Shown one piece after another: positions 23,457 to 35,854 of a stretch of DNA of 64,000 nucleotides. Source of the stretch: Phytoseiulus persimilis (Eukaryota > Arthropoda > Arachnida > Mesostigmata > Phytoseiidae); NCBI GenBank assembly GCA_037576195.1, contig CM075102.1, positions 38,994,745 to 39,058,744 on the forward strand, read 5' to 3'. A program made the translations under genes and the position numbers. The first letter of the stretch is position 1. The number at the start of each line of letters is the position of its first letter. The notes below the pieces were generated by a model. That model was not told the DNA's origin. It did no database searches and saw nothing but the letters and a program-made list of their open reading frames with translations.

Positions 23457-26405
23457 ATCGAGTTCATTCAAAGAAGACAATGTGAGCTTTCGGGCAGATT
23501 TTTTTTCGTTCTCTCGTTCTGGATGTGTGCCTTCCGAGCAACGCGTTTGCGGCGACGACGGTATGAGCCGGCTCGATTACGAAACTACTTCTTGCGCGAA
23601 GATACCAACTTCCATTGGTATCTCTGCCGTGTTGACAAGCAGAAAGCCTCCCACGCGTGGCCTGCTGCCGTTTATCTCGAATCGCGCTTTGTCTCTCGTC
23701 GTGCCCCATTTTCTGCTGTCATTTGGCCGATGCGAGTGCTGGCGACTCTCGGCCCGGGCGCAGGGTCCGAAAATCAGTCAGTCCATCATTAAATAAGAGC
23801 AGATGTTGAGAGGCGAGTCGTTACCTCGCTCGGCGGGACAGTATCCACTTGAAGAATCTCAATCCGCTCGCTCGGATGCAGCCTCCCCGTAAGCCAACGT
23901 CCAGATTGTCACCAGTAGCTCGCTTCTAATCGTGGTCCGCCTGATCCGGCAACAGTGAGCCTTTCCAATTTAGCATCGTTTATCAACAAGAAACATCTCC
24001 GCCTGATCCTTACGCTCTGCCGCAGGAATATAACAGAGAGCGAAACGGAAAATTCCCTGCGTATTACTCCGAATACCTCCGTTCTTGTATTGAGACTAAT
24101 CATCTTCTGCATCAAAAATCCCATGACGATATTCCATCTCCGGTATGCGGTGAATCCTTTGGTACATTGGGTCGGGGTTCGATACTGCTGCGATCACTTC
24201 TGTGTCAAGTCGCATGCGCCGCAGCGAAACAGAGGTCCCGAACCCCGTGATTGTCTGGAAGAGCTCGATCCCGATTGATTGCGTCGAGGCTGCCCACTTG
24301 CTATGTTTAGTCGATTCCCGATGATTGGAAACTTTCTGAAAACGAATGAGCTGAGCCGTGGAAACGAGCGACCTTCGTCCCGGATTTGGAATCCGAAACG
24401 TTCGCTCCCAGAGGAAGCCAGCGAGGAAAACTTCATTCGGAATCACCTTCGAAAGCCTAGCGACGATATCGAGATTAATGATGTCGGCCCGCGGACCAGC
24501 GTCCACCCAGCGGCCTCGAGCCATCAAATCATCGTGCAGAGGGTTTGGGGCTTGTCTCCGGAGCGTTTTCCGTCGACGCCACGCCGTTAATCGAAGACGA
24601 GGAGGGAATAGGGTCCTATACAGCGTTGAGAATTTGCATCAAGTTCCTGTTGATTTTTTCGTTGGTGATGTTTTCGAGCGAGAGAATTACCATAAACGGA
24701 TGATTTTTGTCAGGACGGCATCGTTCATGCTCTTTATGACACGCTACCCAGAGACAATCACCTCCGTTGCCTCGGAATAGATATTATCTACGTTGTCGGC
24801 TGGAGTTCAAGCACGACAGACGAGAGATTTCTGCACCGATAAGGAGATAATATCTTTATTTGAGCGAATTGATTCACTTGCGATTCCAGCAGTCGGCTCG
24901 TTCATTCTGAACTGACGAGCTCGCACAAACCGGTGCACCCAGCAGACAAATCGGGAAAGCATCAATCAATCGAGATCGAAGAGCTTCGTCTCATTCACTC
25001 CGTCTCATCAAGGAGGCATCAAAGGTTTATTCCGTATCAAACGCAAAAGTTTCTAATTTCTCGGGAGAAGATCGGAACGACCCATTGTAAATCACGATCG
25101 GTCCACTTCTGAAACTGGAAGCTACTGAAAACCGAAGCGCTCGGAACACTAACTGATTTATTTGTGGACACAACCAGCCCTGCTCGCCCGTGTTGTATTT
25201 CAATCGTTGACAACCGAAGTATGCTGACCATCGCTTGCGATATATTCCCGAGGAGATTTCGGAAGCCATCCTACTTCAGGGAAGACGGTCGAGGAAAAGA
25301 CAGGCTTTCTGCGACCAGCGTGTTGCGGCAGGTGGAATGTTTGGATGTTTCGAAGTGGGAAAAATCTTCTCGGTGATCTGCTGATGAAGCTCATTGTGCC
25401 ACAGCAGAACCCATGTCCGGAAACTCAAGTCCTGAGCGGCACCGGCGACAAAACCCGGAAAAAAAACGACGGACGGTAATGGGAGGAAGGTGAAGAAGAC
25501 AAAAATTTGGATTACCCCGAGTGGCCACCTGCGTTCCGTGCGGAAGGAAATGAAACGCCGCTCCGGTCGTCAGAATATCCAGGAATTTTTGAAGCGCTGT
25601 TCTTCTCCAAGAAAGCCAGAACTCCCAGGGGGACGGGGACACCAACAAACTCAAATGAGTTCCTCGATTCCCCGCTTGGAGGTTGGGTCTTTTTCTTGGG
25701 GAAATTCCAATCTGCACGGAGATCCGCGTGCACTCCGAAGTCTCGCGTCATCAGCAGTCGCGCGATTGCAGTAAGATGACGACGACTTCAAGTGATATTC
25801 TCCTTGAGATAACCAAAATTTTCCGCTGGCTCAGCTCAATTCCGCTGCTCGTTATCGTCAAGTTACTCCGCAGCAAATCTTTGCGGATTGCAAATGTCAG
25901 GCATTGTGACTTGCGCGCGGGCAAATAGACGGGACGCAGACAGGAAACTGAGCGAACAATTTCATCGACACAAACAGCACATCACAGTGGCAATGGAAGA
26001 CTTGAGTCGCGCGGCACTTTGACTTGTTCAACAATTTTTTGTTGCGTCGTCTTTCCGGGAGGAGCTCCCCATGCCTTCGCCTTGTCAGCCATAGCGTCGC
26101 TGGTGATTGTCATTCGTTCACTCGATCACCTCACGCACTACCGCATTCACTGACTCACCAGTCAAGCAGTCGGGGACTGCGCCGGTGAGTCCGCTCTTCT
26201 TCTGGAAGAGCTCTCGTTGGCTCAACGATCCTCGTGCGAACGGTTCTCGAGCGGATACACCCGTTCGTTTAACTGAGACATCTCATATCGCAGTCGAAGA
26301 CGTGGCGTTTCCCGGTGAGCGTTTGACTCCCGCTAATGATCCGGTAGTGAATCGTCGGTTCAACAGGAGGAACCATGCAGATGATCGTTGAATAATTGGC
26401 TAATC

Positions 26406-26429
26406 GAATGAATCAATGAATGAACGAAC
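26406..26429. repeat. (GAAT)n/(GAAC)n tract
   Basis: GAATGAATCAATGAATGAACGAAC keeps 4-bp period with single-base unit changes. Confidence 0.8.
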
Positions 26430-29200
26430 TCCTGTCCGAACATTTGTGGACGTCATTAGACGAATCGTATCCGTGATGATGCGGGCGGTTTGAGTGGACA
26501 CTCTTCCAGCTGATCACACGCCGTGCGTTCGAGGAATCAACTTCCCGATGCTCCGGAGCGCCCAAATCTTCGAGGTAAGGTTCAACTTGAAAGACCTGAT
26601 GGACCGAATGCGCATCATGCATTTCAGCGCACGAGGTGGTTTCACGGCTAGCTATCGACGACGACAGATACTCTGAGACCGGGGACGACAATCGACCGTC
26701 AGTCGTGATGCTCCCGGGCGGAGGGTGAAACGAAGCACCGCCCTGGAAACTCTGTCCGCAGCGGTTCGACGACGTGACGCCACGAAGATTCCGAGGATTA
26801 CAGAGCCGTCGCCGCTGTTGTTAAGGTCGCCGTCACGAAAACTCTTCTCAGCTTTTCGTTGTTGTGAGCTCTCCGACGACACAAGGTTTCAAACAGGCGA
26901 TCCCAGTTACCGGCAGCCACTGAGCGGCACAAAGCCCCCGATCGCCGCCGCCCAGTCTTGAGTACGTAAAACGAACAGAGCTATCCGTCCGTGGGGGCCT
27001 GCCTCCCCGGTCGAATTCCTCTGGAGTCCCTCTCATGGAGGTCGGAGGAGACACCGCCAGCGAATCGTCAACCCTCGTTCGGACTATGAACAAAAATTGC
27101 GCCTTGGAAATTCAATTTAGGTGTTCTCCTCCTTCGGAAGGACAAAAATGGATATCGGTCGAGCAAACAACGGAGCACGTACAGGGACGTTTTTCCGGCT
27201 AGAGTGAACTAAAAAGTTTTACTCACTGCCTCCCGTATTCGAGAGCCCGAGTTCGGGCAGGTCCAGGTGTGAACCGGGTCCTATTGAATAGGAGTACGGT
27301 GAAAACTCATGAGTTACGGGGTCTGTTCACCGCTGGACCACTCTGTGTCAGCTTGAGCGGCTCAGAGCACTTGGTTCCCGAGTATTAGGAGGAGTCGATT
27401 CGATAGAGAAATCTTGGGCTAGGTCCGTTCCAGAGGTGGACCGAGAAGCCCTGCGCCGCTCAAACTCCGCCATAGAGATGAATGCCTCAATCGAACATCG
27501 GACGTCGACCATCCTCTCCGGGGCTGCGAGCGGCGCTGCACAGCGCGCACATCTGCGTACAGTGATATTCGTGTGGTACTTTATTCTGTTCACTGTTGCG
27601 AGCAAATTCAAATTCCCGATATTCATCAGCTCTCTAAGGCGGTCGTCTCGCGCGAAGGTGTGGGGTTAATTCGGTGCTTGGCGACTTGAGACGCGGCTCC
27701 AGGATTCAGCTAATTCCGAAATAAATGACCTGAAGACAACTTTCCGCCCGCCGCTTGGCGGTGAAGGCGCCGAAGAACACTACGACGGCATACACGTACG
27801 AATCCGCGAATTCCGCGCCGACCGACTGGGCGCTCCCTCAAAAAACACTGGATAGGTTCGTCGACCTCGCTTGGTAGTAGGTGTGATGCTATCAAACGTT
27901 GAATCGAAGTGGATTTTCTCTCTCCGTCGCCCTCTCCTCACGTTATGGAGATGGATCCGGCAACTACGATCGTCGACGATTTTCAATTTAAATCAGCCAG
28001 ATTTCATGCAGTCGCCGCCGCCGCCACGTGTCCATCGCGTCGACGGATCCGAAAGTGCACAGAGAGATACGGGAGGTGTATTGCCACGATACGCGATTCA
28101 TTTCTATAATGGATAACAAGCGGCGGATCACTCGCGAATTAGCGGAACAAATTCTCTCGGTTATCGGTGGTACTGGAAGATCGCTTCCCGTCACGATCAA
28201 GTTCCGCCGTACTCCTACCTTGGGCTTATCAGCTATCAATCACGGGTTCCGACCGCGCAAACAGCGACAACCCACAGAACGGAACACGCGACACGAAAAC
28301 CCGACAGGAATTGAAACTCGATTCGAAATTCCAGTGGCTGAAACGATTTCTGCCAGACCGGGCCTTGCTGCCTGAACTCGCTTCGTATCGCAACACCACT
28401 CAACGACCCAGTATGGAACGAGCAACGTGTAGTTCTCTATCGGCTGAAGTTCAGCAGTTGTAATCAGTTGCTAGCGATGCAACAAGTTATCTGTTCTGTG
28501 GGAGGAGTCGGATGTCGGACAGAGGGTCGGTCGAGCTTAGGATCTCGGGAAAAGAGGCTGCTCCAGGCTGTCGCTCACTCGTTCGCTCGAAGGGGTTCCG
28601 GTTGGGATATTCTGGTCGAAGTCGGAGCTGCTTTGCGTCATTAGTTAACCAAGCCTCGAGAAGTCGGCTCGCTGACAGTCGGAGATCATCGGACTGAGTT
28701 GAGCCGCGAGGATCGGTGTGTTCTCTGTCGATGTTCATAAATCTCAGCTAATCCCTTCATCCGGTCTTCTGCCTCGCTTTGCTGTGCCTTTTTCTCCCGC
28801 CGTCATCGTCATATTTCCACAGTCGCGGTCGTGCCAGCGCTGTTCTTCTAGCGGTTCGGCCCTCGATGCCGTCTGTTGTGGCGGCGGAGCGATCAGTGGC
28901 AACGGTGGTCCATTCTAAGCGATCGCGAGTCAAGTATGAGAATTAATAGAAAACGTCGACCCTCGTTAGCCGCGGAGGAAGCTGCGACGAAGGCGGAATC
29001 TGCCTGGAGGCAGAGAAAACCGACCATAACTTCTACTTAAGCTTTTCATCGGATTCTATGATCGCTGCGTTGCCCGAGCCTCCAACTATTTATTAACGCT
29101 CAACGCTGCTCAGCCTACTCGGCGGAACCGCTCGCGGAACAATAAGTGGACGGTCACTCGCAGTTGTTCCCCGTGCTCCACGGCCGGGAGTCTGCGCCCA

Positions 29201-29497
29201 CTATCCGTGGGTTTCCTTCCGACAAATGGGAATCCCAACTCGCGAAGAAAACCTCCGGAAATTTTCTCGAAAAGTTTCCCGGGCGATCGTTAGGGGAGCA
29301 TTGATGATCGCTTCGAAAAATTGGCTGCCTTTAATGGTTGCCAATCGGCCAGTATAGGCGACCACTTGTGGGACATCCGCCGTCGCTTCTCGTAACGTAG
29401 CCCGTGAACGAAAATCCAACCGTCCGTACGTTCGATGGACCGTTCTACGTAGCGAACGCATTAGACGAACGCTGGTCGAAAACAGTGCTCCCCGCAT
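29201..29497 (-). pseudogene. Integrase-like fragment, BEL/Pao or Ty3/Gypsy type
   Basis: Minus-strand frame of about 98 codons. Near the middle VVAYTGRLAT is followed about 20 codons later by ENFRRFSSRVGIP. In BEL/Pao integrases the matching segment reads roughly YVALFVCLAT, then AFRRFISRRGLP, then the second catalytic Asp in SDNG; here that tail is ETHG, so the Asp is absent. A Ty3/Gypsy alignment (EAI, then T, then SRFGVP, about 28 residues apart) is almost as good, so the superfamily is open. No RT, RNase H, LTR or target-site duplication was found beside it. I read it as an isolated decayed remnant. Confidence 0.3.
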
Positions 29498-30170
29498 CGA
29501 AGATATATGGTCTGAAAAGATCGTTCGACATTTGTCGCTCGGGAGAACTTCTCACGGAAGCTAACTGTACCTTCGGCCGGCACGCATCGTTTCATTTTCG
29601 GCCATACGTCACCCCGTACGCCGACAGGGCATGGAAAATCGGGGAGTTCTGGTAGGGCGTTCCGCGCGCCACCGTTCGTCAGGCCGCGAGCCTAGAAACC
29701 GGCATAATTCCGCCATCAATTCCCAATAATTATTGATAGTTATTCTCTCTCTCGGTTATTTTACTTTCTCGGAGCCGCAGTCTTGGTGAGCGCGGTCAAT
29801 CGATCGGAACATAGATACACTTCCAGGATTGGTACATACGCTGCGCAATCTCTGCTCGAGAGGAATATATTTATTTATATACACATATATCGCTGTGACC
29901 TGCGGAATAATGCAACGCGATACTGTATGCAGATGCTTGATTCGCAGACATCTGCACCGCCGCTTCGGAAACCCTTTCCAGTTGGATGCCGACTGGCCCG
30001 CAGCGGGAACGCTAGGCGGAACGCAGGAACCATCGTCCACCCTCTCGGGAACATCAAACTGAACTTTCGGAAGAACTCCAGATGGCGAGCATCACCTCAA
30101 ACTCCGCATCGTTGGCTTTCCTTCATCGTGCGAAACCGCCGCTATCCGCAGACACACGAACTGAAGAGTT

Positions 30171-30201
30171 TGCTGACTGACTGACTGGCTGGCTGGATGG
30201 C
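30171..30201. repeat. (TGAC)n(TGGC)n tract
   Basis: About 31 bp in which three GACT units pass into GGCT units and GGAT without losing phase. Confidence 0.9.
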
Positions 30202-31128
30202 CGCGCAGTCGGTTCCGTGTCTATCATCTGGCGACCGGGTTCGTTCTACGTCGGAGCGATGCATCCTTCTGTTTCAATCACCACTTGCTGCAGTAGCGTT
30301 CATGTTTGTTGTGTTCCTCCTGATGCTGTCAGCGGAACGATTTGAATGTTGACGGGCCAATGTCGGCAGAATCGGAATTCAGAAGAATCACTCCGATCCG
30401 GCTCACCGTGACTGGAACCCGCTCAGCCGCGGTAGTTGTTTGGCGAGAATCGAGGGCAATAGTTTACCGCGTGTCCAGAAAAGGCGACCTACGACCCCGG
30501 ACGCGACTGAGTTGACTCCGAGGGAGCGGTTCCCACCGAGCTCGTCTCGGTTCGAGGTAACCAGTCCAAAACCGTGTCGGATCTGATCTCAGCGCGCTCT
30601 CCACAACGTGAACGCTGCAATCCTACCGAGCGGAGTTCCAGTGTGACTGTTGAGATCGATGATGGGATCGCGCGTCAGCCTGTTCGTTGTCGAACTGCTC
30701 CTTGGAATCGACGCTCGACTCGGATGGTAGGAATTGCTTCTCAAAAAAGTTTATGACCGACAATTTTGAGTCACCAGGGTCCGTGTTTGCCCAGGGTTTT
30801 CAATCGGAGCCGCCGATTCTGTTTTGGAAACATAGTTGGCTGTATTGGGTCTCTCACTATTCCAGATCGAGCACTCTCTAGGCATTTCGAGGGGTTTAGA
30901 CTAATTTTGAACCGGGAAATATGTCGAAGAGGAACGGAATCGTGATGTTTGAGTTACTCGTGAGAGCGTCGAAACGAAGGAACAGAAACTCACCGACAGG
31001 TGGATTTGCGAATAGAAATTTCGTGATCCGCTGAGATCCGTGCCGGTCGGATTAGCTGACTGGACGCGCTTGGCTGTCTGGCGGTCCTGTCCGTCGACCA
31101 GTCTGACTGACTCCCCATTTAAACGAGT

Positions 31129-31151
31129 GGCTGACTAACTGACTGACTGCC
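31129..31151. repeat. GACT-type tract
   Basis: GGCTGACTAACTGACTGACTGCC; a weaker copy of the same type lies about 30 bp upstream (GTCTGACTGACTCC). Confidence 0.8.
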
Positions 31152-31494
31152 AAACCAACGGAGAGCGGGTTCTGGTTCTTGGTCGCGGTTATTGTTGTCG
31201 TCGAGGTCTCTCCTTGCCGTGGCTCCACTATCGGTCGGTGCGGCTGAGGTAATACCATAATTCCTCCTCTTTGTACTTAACGAAGAGCTGCGGATTAATT
31301 ATGCACGGGTCACGAAACAGCGAATTTGTGCGGACCAACTTTCCCCATCCACTCACTTAGAATTCACTCACTCACACTTCCTCGCCACCATTCCTCCATG
31401 TGAAGCTCGTCGTCCGGTGGTTCCGACGAACCTCACTCCTGGACGGCTGCCGTTCTCTCTCCGACGGGACGATCTCGGAGCCAGCAGAAGTTAA

Positions 31495-31899
31495 TTATCT
31501 TCGGATTACTGTATAATGTATCCGCTGCACGACGCAAACGAGAGGAATGCTGGACAAAGTAATAGAATAGGAATATTCCCCAGTCGTTAATTGCCCGGCG
31601 AACTCAAGACGGATAAAGTGTCCGATGCTTATGAGTTTTCTGGCATCAAACAGGTGCTCCATAACACGGACGTGAGCTTTCAGAATCACCCCCGACCCCG
31701 CCGCTGCGGTGGAGCTCTGCCAGCATTTAATGGCTTCTGAGGGTTTTCGTGAAAACCGAAAAATGCTCGGAATGTCGGTTCGAGGTTTTCCGTGGGAAAT
31801 TCTGATCGGGAAATCTCCATCAATTTTAGCTTCCGACACTCTCTTCACGCGGCACCTCTTCATGGAGCAGAGCTGTTGATGAAAGAGGCTTCGCACCAA
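31495..31899 (-). CDS. Hypothetical 134-codon frame (first ATG at codon 13)
   Basis: Minus-strand frame whose first ATG gives MKRCRVKRVSEAKIDGDF. The middle reads AIKCWQSSTAAAGSGVILK and HVRVMEHLFDARKLISIGHF, the end IPLVCVVQRIHYTVIRR. Composition is balanced and could be a small exon; no domain is recognised. The surrounding DNA is AT-richer than average, so chance frames there have more Ile, Lys and Asn and look more natural. Confidence 0.12.
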   Translation of the reverse strand: MVRSLFHQQLCSMKRCRVKRVSEAKIDGDFPIRISHGKPRTDIPSIFRFSRKPSEAIKCWQSSTAAAGSGVILKAHVRVMEHLFDARKLISIGHFIRLEFAGQLTTGEYSYSITLSSIPLVCVVQRIHYTVIRR

Positions 31900-32694
31900 G
31901 TCTCAAGCCTGTTCGCACTCGATTTCCTATATATAATTGTGAGCCGAAATTGGAGAGCTTTGATTCCAAACATCGTCCTTCTGTTCTCCGATTTGGAGAT
32001 ATTCGTCAATGCATCGCGAAATTGAACTCTCGGAAAATGTCATCCTAGGTCATATCCTCGATTAAATTTACGTGGCGAGCAATTCCTATCGCGAACAGTC
32101 CCAGCCCGACTGAACTGTCCACAGACAATTCTTATGAATTCATTTTCGGGAATAAGATCGGTCTGAACTAACGGAACCCACTTATTCTCGAAATTCTACC
32201 CGGAATAGACTTTTGAGAATAACGGCTAATAATTCCCGTAATGAAATTTGAAGTCGGAAAAGTCCAGGTCCAATCCTGTCGAGCTCAATTACTGCAAACG
32301 TCTGTGTGATTTCTGCGAAAAATAATTCCGGAATTCGACGACTCCTCAAAGCAAAACAGTGCTTGCTCCCTCTTCAAGTCAGTCATTCTTCTGGAAATCG
32401 CTGATATCCTAACACGGGCATGACTAGAAACAATTCATCGGACTTTGACTCAACCGTTGAATCCGAGGAATATAGATTTCTCGTCGGGGTTAGCGATCTC
32501 GGAAGGACAGATTGGACTCGATGAGAACGACATGTTTCCAAACTTGGAATTCATGAGAAACTCTCGCTGTTGCGCAGCTCCATCCCTGTAAAAAAGACTA
32601 TAGAAGTTTCGGTTAGTCATCTCAGTACAGAAAGCTTTCGTGGCTCGGTGATGAGTCGATTGTCGCTGTCTCACTCGGTCAGAGAACACGAGAG

Positions 32695-32706
32695 CAGCAG
32701 CAGCAG
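32695..32706. repeat. (CAG)4 microsatellite
   Basis: Four perfect CAG units. Confidence 0.85.
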
Positions 32707-33073
32707 CCCGGAGAGCTGCTCTCATCATCTAGCCAGGTGGGCTTCGTAATTCAAACGATAAACGAGAAAAAGCAATGGAAGATATAGAGGAATTCTTGTG
32801 AGTCGCTAAGGCCGCGCCGTAATCTTCCATCATCGCGACAGCAAGTCTTCACAATGACTGTAGGCTCTCGCCCACGACAATCGGCTCGGGTTGACATGCG
32901 AGACTGGGCTGAGTTTTCAGAAAGAGCTCGTTGCCTGCTTGTTTTACGGTCCAAGCGTGTCTTCGAGCAGGAGAAGGACCTGTGCCATTACGAAATTAGG
33001 CCTACCCATCCGCTCACCAGACAGCCTGCTTGGCCGGCTCGCTCGCTGGACGGAGAGAACGGTATCTGGCCGG

Positions 33074-33090
33074 CCAGTCAGTCAGTCAGC
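33074..33090. repeat. (CAGT)n tract
   Basis: CCAGTCAGTCAGTCAGC, the reverse complement of the GACT type, beside a short GGCCGGCC run. Confidence 0.85.
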
Positions 33091-33626
33091 TTGCGAACGA
33101 CGGTAAGCGAGCAGGCAAGCCGCCGGACAGGGGCATCTGAGTTATGTTGCAGGTAATAGATTGTCGTCCCTCATTTGTAACAGGCCTTCCTTCCTCAAAC
33201 TGTGGCGCGCTTTATGCGACCCGCTTATTCAACCGGCCAGAAGCTCCGTCGTTGCCATCGACAGCGGAACAACACCCACGAAGAACTGGCCGCGGCACAG
33301 GGCCTGCCGACGTTCCGGAGTCCGAGCCCTGGGAATCTCAACCGAAGATAGAAGCGAGCGGGTCCGCCGCGCGGGGAAACGAGACGAAGGACGGCAGCGG
33401 CGAAATACGGGTTTGAGATTGGGAATTCTCATCGCTCAACCAAGTTTCCGCACTGGCGCGGGGGCTCATTACTCGTCAAGAAAAGAGTTAAATCTAATAA
33501 CCTAATACCGTCATCATCGCGGCTGTGATCAGCCCGGCAGGCCCCGACCTGGTGAACATAAATTATCTCGTAATCCGGCCTAGTTTGCCCTTTCGCAGCC
33601 GCCGAGGACGACAACGTCGACAACAA

Positions 33627-33640
33627 CAGCAGCAGCAGCA
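33627..33640. repeat. (CAG)4 next to AAC units
   Basis: Four CAG units preceded by CAACAA and followed by AATAAC, a small compound trinucleotide tract. Confidence 0.8.
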
Positions 33641-34668
33641 ATAACGTAGACGGGAACGACTAGCATCGGCACACCGCGACGACGACCGGTTCCTATCTCG
33701 TCCATAGCTCCGAATAAGACCCGAACTCTCGCTGTATAAACATTCAGCAGAGCTCACGTACGGTACAACATCTCCAATCCCCGACCTTTGCAGTAGGCGA
33801 GAGTCACAGCACGAAGTACGTAGCCTGTTCGTGCTCGATGACTGCGAATCGCTTTCTACGAAGGGGGGCGAAAGAGCTGGATCCCGCCTCCGAAGGGTCA
33901 AGGCACTCTGGCACGGTACTACTCCAAGTACGAGGGTCTCGTACCGGATGGAATTAGTAGAATCCTAGTTTCACTAGATCTTGGAATACTACCCATTTCT
34001 CCCCCTTCGCCATGCTCAGGCGCGCTCCGGTACAGATCCGCCTCGCATCCGATTCCGTGGTACCCCGGACTGCTCGACAGGAGAGCGAGAACACTATGGC
34101 TGATGCTCGTTCTCTGGAAACTAGGGCAAGAATCGCTGCTGCAGGAACTCAGTCGACAGAGTGGAACTCGTTAGTCTTACACAGGATGACTTACGGTGTG
34201 CTGACATCTGAGGTAATTTTTGTCGAGCGCGGTGGTCCGTAAGTGATATCAGTTCACTGAAACGGCGTTCCTCTGGCGAGAAGTGCCGCCAAAATGATCC
34301 CGGTGTTAACGACGAGTCTTTTCACGAAGAAGATATAAACAACAGTGTCGTCCACATGCGTAACCGCTCCGGAGAGTAAAGCACAGCATCGGGGACAGTG
34401 CGCAACGTTTTCGAAACACCAGTGGGCTACGTCGACGATTCGACTCGATCTGATCCGGAGCTGGAGGAACAAGAGAACGGCAACGCAGGCCAAGCACAAT
34501 ATCCTGACCTAGATGGGGAAAAGTCACAAAATTTGAACTCCAGGGCGTCGTCAAGAGCGAATTTCGAGCCGGGCCCTGAGACAGATTTGGACCGGAATCC
34601 GAGAACGAATTTCCGGACGACTCTGCACGCGAGAAGAGACAGCGAGACGAGTACCGCTACGCGGCGCA

Positions 34669-35616
34669 TTAGTTCGCTACAATTCCCATGTACAGATCCC
34701 GCTCTTTCTTCACCCTTTTTTTCTCCAGACAGACACTCTGTGAAAAGATGCTGCTGTCATCGTGTAGGTTCACCGTATTCAGAGCGACGAGACGCGAGCG
34801 AGCGAGCGAACAAACGGACGGCCGAAGCTCAGTTAGATGTGCATGACAGCATGAAATCGTAGTACGAGCATCGTTCTCGAGAGAAGAAAACCCAATCTCG
34901 TGGAGACAGCAACGATCGCCACGATGATGATGGTGATTCAAGTCGAGTGTGATGGGTGTTGATGCCACGCCGCTCTGCCAACATCCCTTGTCGCTCGGCC
35001 TGCGACTCGGTCTCCTCCTCGGTCTCGGTTTGAGGTTGACTGGTTTTCCATAGAGACTTGGCGTTATGCAGTTGTCGGGTGCGAATGATCTGGACATGGC
35101 GGCGGTTTGACACCAAGTTCGGGTGTCAGCTCGAAACAGAAGATCGCTTTGTCGTCGATTAATGTTTGGCGTCGTCGTTGGAACGCAGAGTCGCGGTGGT
35201 AGAGCGAGTCCTGGGCCCTCACGCACATGACTCCTGCCGCTTCTACCCAGACCGTCGTTGTTGTTGTTGATGTCGTCTTGGCTGCAGCGGAGAAAGGTGG
35301 CACTAAGGGGCAGTTGTAACATTCTGTGCCTGGCTGCGAATAAGCCAACTTCTGGTCGACGACAATCGAATTCTTCAGCAGAGCGGTTCCTATGCCCGTT
35401 CGTTGTTTCGACGGGACAGCCCGCGTCTCTCAATCTTCTCCCCCTCGTTTTCGTCAGCGTCGCCGCGGTGATCTTGTCGTGGTTCGTTGTTGTCCTCCTC
35501 CCGCCGCCGCTGCCGAGCCTGAGCAGCCCACTATTGACTACTGTTCTCAAGTAACTTTCGTTGCTTTGCTCGGCTGCTCGTTCCCAGACCCTCTGAATGT
35601 ACGAACAGGTCGACTT
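34669..35616 (-). CDS. Longest open frame, about 316 codons stop to stop; unrecognised
   Basis: This minus-strand frame is open from just after a TGA near 35617 to a TAA ending at 34669. With random stops, the longest frame expected in six frames of 64 kb is roughly 180 codons, so this is unusual. There is no ATG near the upstream end. The first ATG is about 90 codons in (RHRMLQLP), so it would be an internal or last exon, or a protein of about 218 residues. It is rich in Arg, Asn, Thr and His, with NNNN, HHHH and an Arg/Pro tract near the middle; no domain or signal peptide is recognised. A second minus-strand frame (35348-35064) overlaps and includes GTECYNCPLVPP. The trinucleotide-rich composition may itself suppress stops. 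Confidence 0.22.
   Translation of the reverse strand, partial: KSTCSYIQRVWERAAEQSNESYLRTVVNSGLLRLGSGGGRRTTTNHDKITAATLTKTRGRRLRDAGCPVETTNGHRNRSAEEFDCRRPEVGLFAARHRMLQLPLSATFLRCSQDDINNNNDGLGRSGRSHVREGPGLALPPRLCVPTTTPNINRRQSDLLFRADTRTWCQTAAMSRSFAPDNCITPSLYGKPVNLKPRPRRRPSRRPSDKGCWQSGVASTPITLDLNHHHHRGDRCCLHEIGFSSLENDARTTISCCHAHLTELRPSVCSLARSRLVALNTVNLHDDSSIFSQSVCLEKKRVKKERDLYMGIVAN
34794..34811. repeat. (GAGC)n tract
   Basis: GCGAGCGAGCGAGCGAAC with 4-bp period. Confidence 0.85.
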
Positions 35617-35854
35617 TCAAGCTCGTAATCATCTCACGTTGCGCCGACCGTGTGTTGGCTCTGTGTCTGTGAGTGAGCTGAATGTGACAAAAATCACTGT
35701 GAAAGTCCGCCCATCCGGCCGAGTGTCTCTTGTCAAGCCAAAAATTTACAGAAGTCGCCGAACGCGCACGCGATGAGGGTTGAAACCGGCCAGGGAAAGA
35801 GTCGTAATTAACCTACTCAGTCAGAACACCGGTAGCCGGTCGGCCGGTTGCCAC

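Larger units (their letters stand above)
22188..29200. other. No recognisable gene
   Basis: Frames up to 160 codons on both strands, none with a recognised motif. Examples are 22520-22771 plus (SFDLDYRVFVNTEGHS) and 28028-28375 plus (NKRRITRELAEQILSVIGG), natural-looking but unsupported. Confidence 0.5.
29498..34668. other. No recognisable gene apart from the 31.5-31.9 kb frame
   Basis: An AT-rich patch with ATATATTTATTTATATAC lies at 29864-29881. About 31.9-32.4 kb is AT-richer and ORF-poor. A plus frame at 34398-34862 is Glu/Asn/Arg-rich (DPELEEQENGNAGQAQYPD) and a minus frame at 34499-34254 is hydrophobic; they overlap and neither is recognised. Confidence 0.5.

Noticed and set aside
34254-34499. 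Hydrophobic minus-strand frame resembling a membrane-protein exon
   Set aside because: It starts right after a stop, has no recognisable transporter or receptor motif, and overlaps a plus-strand frame that looks equally plausible.
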